Positions 15,663-24,301 are shown, counted from the first letter of the stretch. The stretch is 28,601 nt of DNA from Propionibacteriaceae bacterium UBA6238 (GCA_002441465.1 DJWE01000086.1:1-28601), one strand, 5' to 3'. Translations and numbers: made by a program. The notes: generated by a model not told the origin, from the letters alone.

Positions 15663-17822
15663 CTACTCTCCGATCATGCTTCCGGGTACGCGTCCCGCGC
15701 CCTGGACAAGTAGTACGTCGAGCGCAACAACCCCTCCATCCTTGGAGACGCCAAGCGGGTTGATTTCCATTTCAGATATGCCGTTTTCCAGCGCGGTCGT
15801 CGCCAAGACCGAGAACCGGGAGATCACGTCCACCAACTCGTCCATGTCGACGGGGGGGATCCCGCGGATACCCTTTAGGACCGGATAGATGTGCAGCCTA
15901 CGAAGCATCGCGCGGATTTCTCCTGAAGTGACTGGGAGGACCGCTACCTGATGGTCCGTCGCAGCCTCGGTAAAGACTCCACCCGAACCGACCATCAGAA
16001 CGGGCCCAAATGCGGCGTCGTTCCAAGCACCCACGATCAACTCGGTGGAGAGACGTGAATACTGCTCGATGAGGATCTCGACTGGCCCCTCTGAGGCGTC
16101 GCTTTGAAGGGCAAGCAACTCGTTCACGTGACTCTCGAGCTCGTCAGCGTCTCTGATATCGACGCGCACCCCTCCGATATCTGACTTGTGCAGCTGGGTC
16201 GGATCGTGAATCTTTGCTACTACTGGATATCCGATGTCTAGTGCGATTGACTTCGCGTCGGCCGCGTCATGAACCAGGTGGCCCCGAGGTACCGCGATCC
16301 CGGCGTCCTTTAGAAGCTCCTTCGCCGCATATTCACCTCGCCACACCAGGAGGGCCGGGTCAACGGATAGCCCGCCCGGCTGGGCTGGCCGCACGAGGGG
16401 TGCTTCACGAGCCGACGCCAGCGCTCCCAAGATATCCATCGAACGCGCGACTCGAGCTAGGGAGGTGAAGACCGGTACACCATGCTCCCGGAGCACTTCA
16501 AGCGTCGAGGGAAGCGCACCTAGCCAGCAGACGGTGATGGGCTTCGAGTGCTGGGACGCTAGCCACCTGATGTCCTCGGCCCATCGACTGGCGTGCATGT
16601 CCAACACGCCAAGAACGACGACCACTGAATCAACGTCTGTCGATTCCAGCATTGCCTCAGCGGCACCTGCCAGGGTCCCTGGCTGAGCCAGAATCTGCCC
16701 CGTCAGATCAACTGGGTTCTGGGATTCACCGAAGTCTGGCAAGACTCTCGCGAGGCGCTCTTTCGTTGTTTCGCCGAGCGACGGCACGTCAAGCCTCCGT
16801 TCAACGAGGAGGTCAGCCAGGACAGCCCCTGCCCCCCCTGAAGCGGTCAGGATGCCGACCCGAGGCCCACTCGCGCGCAATCTAGCCTGAGCCAGAACGG
16901 CGGCGTCGAGCATCTCGTCCAGATCTTCGACGACCACAACCCCGAGCTGACGCAAGTAGGACGTTACAACCGCGCCGTCGCCTGCGATGGCACCGGTATG
17001 GGACTTGGTCGCCCTGGCTCCCGCTTGACTCGAGCCCGCAACGACCGCGATTACATCCTTTCCACTCCGCCTGAGTTGATGAATCGACTCGGCGAAAATA
17101 GCTGGTTGTCGGACTTGCTCGAGAAACAGACATACAACGTTGACAGCGGATACACCTGACAGATATCCCAAGCAGTCAGCAACCGTAATGTCCGCCTCAT
17201 TGCCGGTGTGAATGAAGTGCCGGAAGGTAATCCCCACTCGGGCCGCTTCGCCGACGGCTCCACTCCCCATACCGCCACTCTGGGTAATGAAGGAGACGTC
17301 GCCGACTGTATCCGTGTTAAGTCGCTCGACTAGTGAGGACGGCGTCGCGACAACCGGGTTCGTCGCCACGTCGAGATTGTAGAAGCCGAGGCAGTTGGGG
17401 CCAAGGATCCGGATACCCGTTTCGTCTGAAAGCCGACTTAGATCCATCTGCATCTGGGCACCCGAATCGCCAACTTCATTGAAGCCCGCGGAATGGACTA
17501 AGATTGACTTGACGCCGGCCGCGGCGCATTCCTCCACGATCGCAAGAACATGCTGCGCTTGGGTCGCCACGATGGCAAGATCTACACTCCGCGGGATCTC
17601 GCCAATACTCCCGTAACAACGACGGCCATAGACCTCTTGATGATTCGGATTGATCGCGTAAAGGTCGCCAGTAAAGTGGAAGCGACTCAAAGCCTGATAG
17701 GCTCTGCCAGCGAATGTCGTCTCCGAGGGGCCTACCCCGAAGACAGCTATAGAGGCCGGTTGAAACAGCGGCACCAGAGAGGTTGAGCCTCCTCGATCTG
17801 ACGGATCGCCAGTACTCTTCAT
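15663..17822 (-). CDS. NDP-forming acyl-CoA synthetase (fused alpha/beta, ATP-grasp)
   Basis: This 719-residue protein is of the acetyl-CoA synthetase (ADP-forming)/acetyltransferase type. It has a CoA-binding Rossmann domain (about 20-145, ending in GPNCLGFYN), succinyl-CoA-ligase-like domains with the phospho-histidine motif KSHTGA (His275), and a C-terminal ATP-grasp domain (about 490-710) with VVAKIHDPTQLHKSDIGGV. Such enzymes interconvert acyl-CoA and free acid with ATP formation or use, through a phospho-His intermediate. There is no C-terminal GNAT domain. An operon with both this enzyme and an AMP-forming ligase has two unrelated ways of making or recovering CoA esters. It is 8 nt downstream of the crotonase stop. 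Confidence 0.93.
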   Translation of the reverse strand: MKSTGDPSDRGGSTSLVPLFQPASIAVFGVGPSETTFAGRAYQALSRFHFTGDLYAINPNHQEVYGRRCYGSIGEIPRSVDLAIVATQAQHVLAIVEECAAAGVKSILVHSAGFNEVGDSGAQMQMDLSRLSDETGIRILGPNCLGFYNLDVATNPVVATPSSLVERLNTDTVGDVSFITQSGGMGSGAVGEAARVGITFRHFIHTGNEADITVADCLGYLSGVSAVNVVCLFLEQVRQPAIFAESIHQLRRSGKDVIAVVAGSSQAGARATKSHTGAIAGDGAVVTSYLRQLGVVVVEDLDEMLDAAVLAQARLRASGPRVGILTASGGAGAVLADLLVERRLDVPSLGETTKERLARVLPDFGESQNPVDLTGQILAQPGTLAGAAEAMLESTDVDSVVVVLGVLDMHASRWAEDIRWLASQHSKPITVCWLGALPSTLEVLREHGVPVFTSLARVARSMDILGALASAREAPLVRPAQPGGLSVDPALLVWRGEYAAKELLKDAGIAVPRGHLVHDAADAKSIALDIGYPVVAKIHDPTQLHKSDIGGVRVDIRDADELESHVNELLALQSDASEGPVEILIEQYSRLSTELIVGAWNDAAFGPVLMVGSGGVFTEAATDHQVAVLPVTSGEIRAMLRRLHIYPVLKGIRGIPPVDMDELVDVISRFSVLATTALENGISEMEINPLGVSKDGGVVALDVLLVQGAGRVPGSMIGE

Positions 17823-17830
17823 TGCGAGCG

Positions 17831-18805
17831 TCAGCCTTCGGCTGCTGAAGAATCTGCCACCTTCCGCGCTTCTCCCTGTCGGAAGAACGCCGGAACCATG
17901 CGGTCGCGCTCTCGCAGGGCCGCGCCGAGACCCTTATCGCGACGGCTCTTCATGAAGTTCCAGTCCCCATCGCCGAGTTGGAGGTTAGTGAGCCAGCCGT
18001 GGCCGATCCAACCAGCGCTTGCTCCAATTCCGAACCCTCGGGAATCCATGACAATCTCCATCATCCCCTTGCCCATCGCGATCCCATCTAGCGATTGCAT
18101 GGAGCATGCAGCGACATAGCCGTCCACAGCCTCGTCCAACTCGGCATCGGCGACGACTCGGGTGATCAAACCGAATCTCAGCGCCTCGTCCGCGTTCAGC
18201 GGCCGGCAGGTCAGCATCATCTCCTTTGCCTTCTTGAGACCGACCGTCTCGACCAACTCTGCGTAGTTGAAGAGGGGGCCCAGGTAGCGCCAGGCCGGAT
18301 GCGTATACATCGAGTTGTCGGTGGCGACGACAATATCGGCAGCAACGGCCAACTGAAGGTGGGCGCCGTAGCAGTAACCTCGGACTTTGCAGATGACCAC
18401 CTTCATGCAACGCGCCACCGTCTCGATCGTGCTTTCGTAGCCAAAGACAATGTCCTTATCCGGGATCATCCGTCGGCGCTGTGTGGGCGCCTTCCGACTC
18501 TTGGCGTCCGCACCAGAACCGTATCCAATATAGTATCCCAGTTCATTTGCGTTGGCGCCAGTGCCGAAATTGTCGCCCTTTCCTTCGAGTACGATGACCT
18601 TGACCGCCTCATCGCGTTCCGCCCGCTTGATCAAGGACTTGATGTAGTCGAAGCCTGCCAGAGGCAGAGCATTCAACTGTTCTGGTCGGTTGAACACGAT
18701 GCGAGCACAGTGGTTATCCTCATCGCGAACGTACGAGATCTCCCCTTCGTAAAGCTCGCTCGTGAACTCGCCAAGCTCGTAAGTGTGAATAACGGTGTTG
18801 GTCAT
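17831..18805 (-). CDS. Crotonase-superfamily protein lacking both hydratase glutamates
   Basis: This is a 324-residue crotonase, about 60 residues longer than the norm through extensions at both ends. The core is recognisable: RIVFNRPEQLNALP (35-48), the first oxyanion segment GDNFGTGANANEL, and the second GYCYGAHLQLAVAAD (143-157). At the two catalytic glutamate positions it has Gln151 and Ala171 (in MYTHPAWRYLGP). It should not hydrate enoyl-CoA by the classical mechanism. His169 is close to where some crotonase-fold C-C hydrolases use His, so ring cleavage, decarboxylation or isomerisation are options (inference). Its ATG overlaps the livF-like stop by 4 nt (ATGA), so it is translated with the transporter. 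Confidence 0.88.
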   Translation of the reverse strand: MTNTVIHTYELGEFTSELYEGEISYVRDEDNHCARIVFNRPEQLNALPLAGFDYIKSLIKRAERDEAVKVIVLEGKGDNFGTGANANELGYYIGYGSGADAKSRKAPTQRRRMIPDKDIVFGYESTIETVARCMKVVICKVRGYCYGAHLQLAVAADIVVATDNSMYTHPAWRYLGPLFNYAELVETVGLKKAKEMMLTCRPLNADEALRFGLITRVVADAELDEAVDGYVAACSMQSLDGIAMGKGMMEIVMDSRGFGIGASAGWIGHGWLTNLQLGDGDWNFMKSRRDKGLGAALRERDRMVPAFFRQGEARKVADSSAAEG

Positions 18806-19575
18806 TCTGAATTTCCCATCTCTTGGTGTAGGTCAACTCTGGCGGGTCCTGCCGCGCCCATTTCTTCAATCCCGAAGTATGCGTCGCTGAACCCAGGGTC
18901 CTTCGTTAGCTGCTCGGGCGTTCCTGAAAGAGTGAATCGGCCAGACTGCATGACGAAGCACCGGTGCGCCGACGAGAAGGCGAGCCCGGCATTTTGCTCA
19001 ACGAGCACGATGGCTATTCCGCGGTCCGTGATGCCTTGAAAGGCGCGCGATAGGAGATCGACTAGACGTGGCGATAGCCCAAAGCTCGGCTCGTCAAGCA
19101 ACAGCAGCGTGGGTTGACGGATCAGGCACATCGAGAGCGCCACCATTTGCTGCTCCCCGCCACTCATTGTCCGGACTTGCTGGTTGATTCGATCTTTCAA
19201 GACCGGAAACATCGAGTAAATAAACGCTCGTTCAGAGCGCTGCTGAGAGCGCGACAGCGACCGGGCCGCAAGTTTCAGGTTGTCGTCGACGCTCTGGCTT
19301 GCGAAGATCTTCCGATCGTCGTGCAGTATCGAAATGCCAAGGCGGGCGCGTGAGAACGCCGGCATCCCCCGCAGAGACTCTCCTTCGAGGAGGATCTCTC
19401 CGCCGAACACCCGGCACAGTCCGACGATGGAGCGAAGGAACGTGGACTTTCCCATGCCGTTGGCGCCCAGAATCGACAAGAATTCCCCAGGTTGGACATC
19501 CAGATCGACCCCGGAAAGCACCTTGGTTTTGTCGTAGCCTGCTTCGAGGCGTCGCACGGACAATAGGGGGGTCAC
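18802..19575 (-). CDS. livF: LIV-type ABC transporter ATP-binding protein (LivF-like)
   Basis: This 257-residue ATPase of the branched-chain amino acid (HAAT) transporter family has Walker A GANGMGKST at 37-45, signature MSGGEQQM, Walker B LLLLDEPSFGLSP, and the LivF-typical VLVEQNAGLAFSSAHRCFVMQSG switch region. It starts with GTG overlapping the LivG-like stop by 4 nt and ends overlapping the next gene by 4 nt. It forms a heterodimer with the LivG-like protein to power import. The family name reflects homology only; in actinomycete catabolic clusters these transporters commonly import aromatic, alicyclic or steroid-derived acids. Confidence 0.93.
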   Translation of the reverse strand: MTPLLSVRRLEAGYDKTKVLSGVDLDVQPGEFLSILGANGMGKSTFLRSIVGLCRVFGGEILLEGESLRGMPAFSRARLGISILHDDRKIFASQSVDDNLKLAARSLSRSQQRSERAFIYSMFPVLKDRINQQVRTMSGGEQQMVALSMCLIRQPTLLLLDEPSFGLSPRLVDLLSRAFQGITDRGIAIVLVEQNAGLAFSSAHRCFVMQSGRFTLSGTPEQLTKDPGFSDAYFGIEEMGAAGPARVDLHQEMGNSE

Positions 19576-20360
19576 GGGACGTCACCGACATGGACACCCA
19601 GGTAGGCCTGTTGGACATAGGTCTCTGCGAGGACCGTAGCCGGCGCGCCCGATGCGATGACTCTTCCCAGATCGAGCACGATCAGCCTTTCACAGTTCAT
19701 CCGAACTACTTCTAGGTTGTGTTCCACCATGAGCACGCCCACGCGGTCATCGATGCGCAGCTTTGCGAGGACTCCAAGGAGCCGGTCGATTTCGGCGCGT
19801 TCAAGGCCGGCTAGGGGTTCATCGAGAACAAGCAGTTTCGGTTCGCCGGCCATCGCAATCGCGAGGGCCACGAGCTGTTGCTCGCCACGCGACAAATCAC
19901 CCGCTCTAACGTTCAATAGAGAGGAAATACCAACTCGATCTGCAACCTCTAGTGCCTTTTCCTTGACCGATCTGGTCGCCTGCCTAGAACCGCGCGTGCG
20001 CAGCATGAATCGCCACGCCCCTAGGTGTCCGGCGCGGGCGTGCCCGCCCACGCGTAGATTGGTCATGACGTCGAGGTCCGGGAACAATGAGCCGCCCTGA
20101 AAGGTACGCCCTAATCCATGGATGGCTCGAACGTGACTGGGAAGCCTCGTAATGTCTTCCCCATTCAGTCGAACCACACCTTTGTCCGGGCGCAGTCGAC
20201 CACAAATGGTCTCCACCAAGGTCGACTTTCCAGCACCGTTAGGCCCTACAACTCCCACGAACTCGCCGCTGCCGAATTCGAACGAAATGTTGTCGTTGGC
20301 AGTTAGTCCTCCGAACGACTTTGTGACCGAGTCTATTGCGAGTGTCGTTTGTGATATCAC
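19572..20360 (-). CDS. livG: LIV-type ABC transporter ATP-binding protein (LivG-like)
   Basis: This is a 262-residue ATPase. Walker A is GPNGAGKST at 39-47. The signature LSRGEQQL is a variant of LSGGQ. Walker B is LLVLDEPLAGL, and the LivG-type HNLEVVRMNCERLIVLDLG follows. A GTG start overlaps the permease stop by 4 nt (GTGA) and is preceded by a strong GAAGGAGG site. It belongs to the same importer as its neighbours. Confidence 0.93.
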   Translation of the reverse strand: MISQTTLAIDSVTKSFGGLTANDNISFEFGSGEFVGVVGPNGAGKSTLVETICGRLRPDKGVVRLNGEDITRLPSHVRAIHGLGRTFQGGSLFPDLDVMTNLRVGGHARAGHLGAWRFMLRTRGSRQATRSVKEKALEVADRVGISSLLNVRAGDLSRGEQQLVALAIAMAGEPKLLVLDEPLAGLERAEIDRLLGVLAKLRIDDRVGVLMVEHNLEVVRMNCERLIVLDLGRVIASGAPATVLAETYVQQAYLGVHVGDVP

Positions 20361-21364
20361 GGCATCCTCCTTCCGAGCGAACGGATAAGTCCACGAAAGT
20401 CACGCCAGGGCGATGCGTGTTGAGCGGAGAAAGCTCGCTCAGCACGGTTGCGCAGGGACGTCAGTACACCGGTGCCGGCGAGCAAGGCATACGCCACCAG
20501 GAGCCCGGCGTAGGCCAGCTGTCGGTAGTCGCCCACTGCTCTCAACATCTCAGGAATTACGATCAGCGCATACGCCGCGATGTAGGTACCTGCCAGTCCG
20601 CGGCCGCCAAGGATCACCATGACGAGGGTCAACACAACCATGTGAAACCCAAACAGCTGGGGGGAAACCAGCCGGATGGTGTAGCCATACATGACGCCGC
20701 CCACTGCAATTACTGCACTGCTAAGTAGGATGAATACGATTCTGACTCTGAGCGGGTAGATGCCTGAGGCCTGTGCTCGCACCGGGTTGCTTTTCAAAGC
20801 ATTGGCCGCTGCTCCCCAGGGCGATTCCAGCAGGTTCGTGCATAAGAGGAGAATTGCTGAGCTTAACAGGCAGGTTACGACGAGGATTTCGCGGTTGGAG
20901 ATGAATGTCTCGGTCCCGATCCGAAGGGGGTCTATTCCAGAGATCCCGAAGGGCCCTCCAGTTAGGCTGACCGCACTCTCGGCAACGACTGCTACTATCC
21001 CCGACAGTGCGAAGGTCATGATTGCAAACGGTAGCCCGCCGATACGGATGGTAAGGACACCCACTACACCTGCTAGCACGGTCGAAAGACCGACGGCGGC
21101 CACAAACACGACCAGGGGTCCTGCCTCGTATCGTGTCACCAGGATCGCGACTGCGTACGCCCCGATCCCGAAGAAGGCCGGGGTCGCGAGTGAAAGTTCT
21201 CCTAGGTAGCCCTGAAGCAGGCTTAATCCAGCGGCGGCGAGCGCGTATACGGCCGCGAGCGCGAGCACTTGGTGGTGGTACACAGAACCGGTCAAGAAGG
21301 ACGCCAGGATGGCGAACAAGGGAAGCGCCGGCGTCAACCACTGCCGAGCACGGTGACTATGCAT
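20357..21364 (-). CDS. livM: LIV-type ABC transporter permease (LivM-like)
   Basis: This 335-residue membrane protein has about 9-10 hydrophobic segments. It carries the LivM-type motif SLLQGYLGELSLATPAFFGIGAYA near the N-terminus and the conserved EAA-like loop around NALKSNPVRAQASGI, which contacts the ATPases. I chose ATG 21364 (MHSHRARQ), which overlaps the LivH-like stop by 8 nt. The frame is open for 16 more codons, but those lie within livH. It forms the channel with the LivH-like permease. Confidence 0.9.
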   Translation of the reverse strand: MHSHRARQWLTPALPLFAILASFLTGSVYHHQVLALAAVYALAAAGLSLLQGYLGELSLATPAFFGIGAYAVAILVTRYEAGPLVVFVAAVGLSTVLAGVVGVLTIRIGGLPFAIMTFALSGIVAVVAESAVSLTGGPFGISGIDPLRIGTETFISNREILVVTCLLSSAILLLCTNLLESPWGAAANALKSNPVRAQASGIYPLRVRIVFILLSSAVIAVGGVMYGYTIRLVSPQLFGFHMVVLTLVMVILGGRGLAGTYIAAYALIVIPEMLRAVGDYRQLAYAGLLVAYALLAGTGVLTSLRNRAERAFSAQHASPWRDFRGLIRSLGRRMP

Positions 21365-22229
21365 GGGCCGACTCGCTTTGGGTCGTCCGGAACAAGCCCG
21401 TGGGCCGGACAACGAGAAGCGTTATCACCAAACCAAAACTGAAGAGTTCCGACCACATCGCGCCGAGATACCCCGATACCAAAGACTCCGATACTCCGAG
21501 AACTACTGCAGCGACTACGGCTCCAGGGAAACTTCCAAGGCCCCCCAGGATGCCGATGAGGAATGCCGTGATCAGGAGCGGCTGGCCCATGAACGGTTGG
21601 AGCGCCGCCGCCGGAGCCAGCAGTGCACCTGCCAGCGCGGCCAGAGCCACAGCGACGGCTGCGACGACGGCCCTGATGAGACCAACGTTGATTCCGATGG
21701 ACTCGGCACCCTCCGGCTCTTCGGCTACCGCGCGGACCATTCGCCCCGGCAGTGTTCGGTAGAGAACGAGGCTCAACACAGCGATCGTGACGACGCTGAC
21801 AAGAATCGTAGCCACGGACTGGTTCTGAACGTGCAGGTCGGCAAAGTCGATTGATCCGTTCACCTGTGTTGGGATGGTCCGTGTATCACCTCCGACCCAC
21901 AAGAGAAGACCCTCTTCCATGAAGCTTGCCACGCCAAGCGTTCCAACAAGCACTAGTTCCATCGAGCCGGTGAATCGCAGCAACCCGCGCTCGAGGATGA
22001 CGCCTCCCATCCCGGCCACCACTATCGCGGTGACTATCGCCACCATGTATGAAGTCCCTGCGTCCACCACAAGAAGGAGAACCGTGTACGCCCCCAGTGC
22101 GACGAAGGCGCCGTGAGCAAAGTTGGCGATCTTCAGAACTCCAAAAAGCAGGTTGAAGCCGACAGCTCCAAGTACATATACACCGGTGATCGACAGGCCG
22201 TTTACTAGATGCTGTAGCATTTCGGTCAT
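21357..22229 (-). CDS. livH: LIV-type ABC transporter permease (LivH-like)
   Basis: This 290-residue permease has about 8 hydrophobic segments. The LivH hallmark GVLKIANFAHGAFVALGAY is near residues 30-50, and the cytoplasmic coupling loop is RMVRAVAEEPEGAESIGINV. The ATG follows TAGGAGG. A 78-nt gap separates it from the binding-protein gene and contains a small 5-bp-stem hairpin (22263-22279). Such a hairpin could lower expression of the membrane genes relative to the abundant binding protein, a common design in ABC operons (inference). Confidence 0.92.
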   Translation of the reverse strand: MTEMLQHLVNGLSITGVYVLGAVGFNLLFGVLKIANFAHGAFVALGAYTVLLLVVDAGTSYMVAIVTAIVVAGMGGVILERGLLRFTGSMELVLVGTLGVASFMEEGLLLWVGGDTRTIPTQVNGSIDFADLHVQNQSVATILVSVVTIAVLSLVLYRTLPGRMVRAVAEEPEGAESIGINVGLIRAVVAAVAVALAALAGALLAPAAALQPFMGQPLLITAFLIGILGGLGSFPGAVVAAVVLGVSESLVSGYLGAMWSELFSFGLVITLLVVRPTGLFRTTQSESAHA

Positions 22230-22307
22230 GGGACAAACCTCCTACCAGCAGGCTCAAATGGTGGCTGCTAGCGCCAGCCTTGGCCCGTCTCCTCTTCATT
22301 GAGTTGG

Positions 22308-23501
22308 CTAGTCGACGATCCGCAACTTGCCGTCCTCGATCCGAAGTCTCAGGAAGCGTTCCGGGTCCCACTGGAAACGGTGGTTCACGAACTGCATGGG
22401 GTCATTGCTGAATGGGCTATCATAAGCGATCTCATCGAGCGCGCCTGCCACCTCTTCCGGATTGGTGCTGTCTGCTTCAGAAATCGCTTGAAGAAGCACG
22501 TCCGCTGTGGCGTAGCCCAAGACACCGTACTTGGTTGGATCATTTCCGATCTCGTCGACGAACATCTTGCGCAGGGCATCGTTCTTCGCGTTCCCGGCGG
22601 TTGCCGAAATCCAGAAGTCGACGCCCAAGAGGCCATCGGCTGGCACGTCGGCTTCGTTCAGGGCCGCTACTGTGTCCTCCGCGAGCCCCGGTGACATGGT
22701 TAGCATCGAACGCTCAGCAAGGCCGGAGGAGAGGGCTTCGCGTAGAAACGCCACTTGCGGCGGAACACTTGCAATGATGGTGTGGACGAGGTCAGGGCTC
22801 GCGGACGAGACCCGTTCGACAAAGGGTGCGTACTGTTGCGTTTTCACTGTATCGATGTAGTCCTCGCCGACAATTGTCGCATTCTGTCCGTCGAGGTAGT
22901 CCTTCATCGCCGTCACGTCGTTGCGGGCGGTCTCGCTCATGTCGCCGACTGCGTAAATAGATTCCGCGCCGAGGTCGAGATAGAATGCCGCTTCACCCGC
23001 AGCCCACTGGGCCTCAGAAGGCGATAGACTGTAGCAGTACTTGCAATCCTCGGTAAAAGCTTCAGCGCGAATCGTGGGAGAGACTAGTAAGGCGCCGGCT
23101 TCGTTCGCGTAGTCCGCAACAGCTGTTCCGACCGTAGTAATAACAGGACCCATGAAGATCCGCTGGTTGTCCTGGTTGGCGGCCCGGGTGAACGCACTGA
23201 CGCCCGTCGCGGGATCAGCTGCGTCGTCATAGACCGTCACTTCGAGCTTCTTTCCCAGGACGCCACCTTCTCGGTTCGCCTGGTCGATGCGCAGTTGCAT
23301 GCCCTCGATCTGTGCCTTGCCGAGCGAACCGGCGGGTCCCGAGGTGGGCATCAAGACGGCGACCTTGATCACGTCGCTTTCCCCGGGGGAGTCTGAGTCT
23401 GTGTCACTTCCGCAGGCGGCTGTGGCTAATGCCATAGCGGCAGCAAGTGTCGAAACACGGACAATTGTACCCATCGATCTATTACTTGGTTGACGACGCA
23501 T
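22308..23501 (-). CDS. LIV-type ABC transporter solute-binding lipoprotein
   Basis: This 397-residue secreted lipoprotein has a basic N-terminus (MRRQPSNRS), a hydrophobic stretch, and a lipobox ending ATAAC with Cys30 as the lipidation site, followed by an acidic Ser/Asp linker. The mature part is a periplasmic-binding-protein type I fold (Peripla_BP_6), starting IKVAVLMPTSGPAGSLG. It captures the substrate outside the membrane for the LivHMGF-like importer. The ATG at 23501 is chosen because it follows GAGGAGAG by a few bases; an in-frame ATG at 23516 is less well placed. The gene overlaps the 3' end of the TetR gene by 20 nt on the same strand, tying regulator and importer together. Confidence 0.92.
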   Translation of the reverse strand: MRRQPSNRSMGTIVRVSTLAAAMALATAACGSDTDSDSPGESDVIKVAVLMPTSGPAGSLGKAQIEGMQLRIDQANREGGVLGKKLEVTVYDDAADPATGVSAFTRAANQDNQRIFMGPVITTVGTAVADYANEAGALLVSPTIRAEAFTEDCKYCYSLSPSEAQWAAGEAAFYLDLGAESIYAVGDMSETARNDVTAMKDYLDGQNATIVGEDYIDTVKTQQYAPFVERVSSASPDLVHTIIASVPPQVAFLREALSSGLAERSMLTMSPGLAEDTVAALNEADVPADGLLGVDFWISATAGNAKNDALRKMFVDEIGNDPTKYGVLGYATADVLLQAISEADSTNPEEVAGALDEIAYDSPFSNDPMQFVNHRFQWDPERFLRLRIEDGKLRIVD

Positions 23502-24144
23502 CGCTTCTCTCCTCATATCCTTTCGGTGAGCCGTCTCGGTTGGGCCGGCTCGGGCGATCTCGTAGGCATAGACCGTCGACCCCGATATCTGCACACAGAG
23601 CGGCCACTTGTCCCGAGGTCATCTCGCCTTCGGCCGAAAACCATATATAGGGCCCGTTGCAAATGTCGAGAAGATTCGACGCAGCTACCGTTGGCGGAAT
23701 GCTCTTGAACTCTCCTGCCTCGATACCGCGACTAACTACCTCGGCGATCACCGCGCGGTACTGCCGCGCTTGGCGATTCACGTTCATTCGGCATTCACGG
23801 CCGAGGTGCGCTTGTTCACGGAAGTAGATACGGAGGACGGATTGGTTCTCAAGGACTGTCGTCACATGTGTTATAAGGACGCTTCTGAGAAGCTCCGTCG
23901 GTGCCTCCGGCAGGGCGGTCATAGTGGCGTCGATGTTGGCCCGCAGCTTCGCCATGAGTTCTGCCACGATGGAGCACAGAAGTTCCGGTTTGGAATCGAA
24001 GTAGTTATAGAACGTTCCTTTGCTGACACCGGCCTGCGTTGTGATGTCGTCGACCCGAACCTTGGCGTAGCCGCGCGCCGCAAACAACTTCGTGGCCGAC
24101 GTGAGTAGGTCGGACCGAAGGTCCCTGCTGGTTGGACGAGACAT
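23482..24144 (-). CDS. TetR-family regulator of the catabolic operon
   Basis: This regulator of about 220 residues has an N-terminal HTH at about 10-56 (FAARGYAKVRVDDI, then QAGVSKGTFYNYFDSKPELL) and a helical ligand-binding C-terminal part. The frame opens at a GTG (24189), but that codon lies inside the palindromic operator. ATG 24144 (MSRPTSRD) follows GGAAG by 5 nt and is preferred. The gene is first in the operon, with its operator just upstream, so autorepression and control of all downstream genes are likely. The inducer may be the imported acid or its CoA ester (inference). Confidence 0.92.
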   Translation of the reverse strand: MSRPTSRDLRSDLLTSATKLFAARGYAKVRVDDITTQAGVSKGTFYNYFDSKPELLCSIVAELMAKLRANIDATMTALPEAPTELLRSVLITHVTTVLENQSVLRIYFREQAHLGRECRMNVNRQARQYRAVIAEVVSRGIEAGEFKSIPPTVAASNLLDICNGPYIWFSAEGEMTSGQVAALCADIGVDGLCLRDRPSRPNRDGSPKGYEERSDASSTK

Positions 24145-24170
24145 TGACACTTCCATACAAATCGGAGCCT

Positions 24171-24188
24171 TGACTGACTGGTCAGTCA
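24171..24188. promoter_or_regulatory. Probable TetR operator of the catabolic operon
   Basis: A perfect inverted repeat TGACTGAC-TG-GTCAGTCA (8-bp arms, 2-bp centre) starts 26 nt upstream of the tetR start codon. TGACnnnnnnGTCA-type palindromes are typical TetR-family sites. It touches the -10 element of the proposed promoter, so binding would block transcription. Confidence 0.8.
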
Positions 24189-24216
24189 CTGTTCCCGGTT
24201 CGTCGATCTAAGTCAA
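24188..24216 (-). promoter_or_regulatory. Candidate operon promoter
   Basis: On the minus strand TTGACT (24211-24216, five of six matches to the -35 consensus) is followed after 17 nt by AACAGT (24188-24193), a weak -10. The operator follows directly. The correct spacing and placement give moderate support only. Confidence 0.4.
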
Positions 24217-24301
24217 GGGGTGCGCAGCGGAACTTCTCCCAGCCCGGTCAGGCAACACCGTCGGGGCACCGCCTCAGCCGTGGCGACCGGCCGCTCAAAC
24301 C

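Noticed and set aside
9765..24301. Composite transposon formed by the two ISL3 elements around the catabolic operon
   Set aside because: The two ISL3 transposases belong to different subgroups with different ends, and neither element has target duplications, so joint transposition is not supported.
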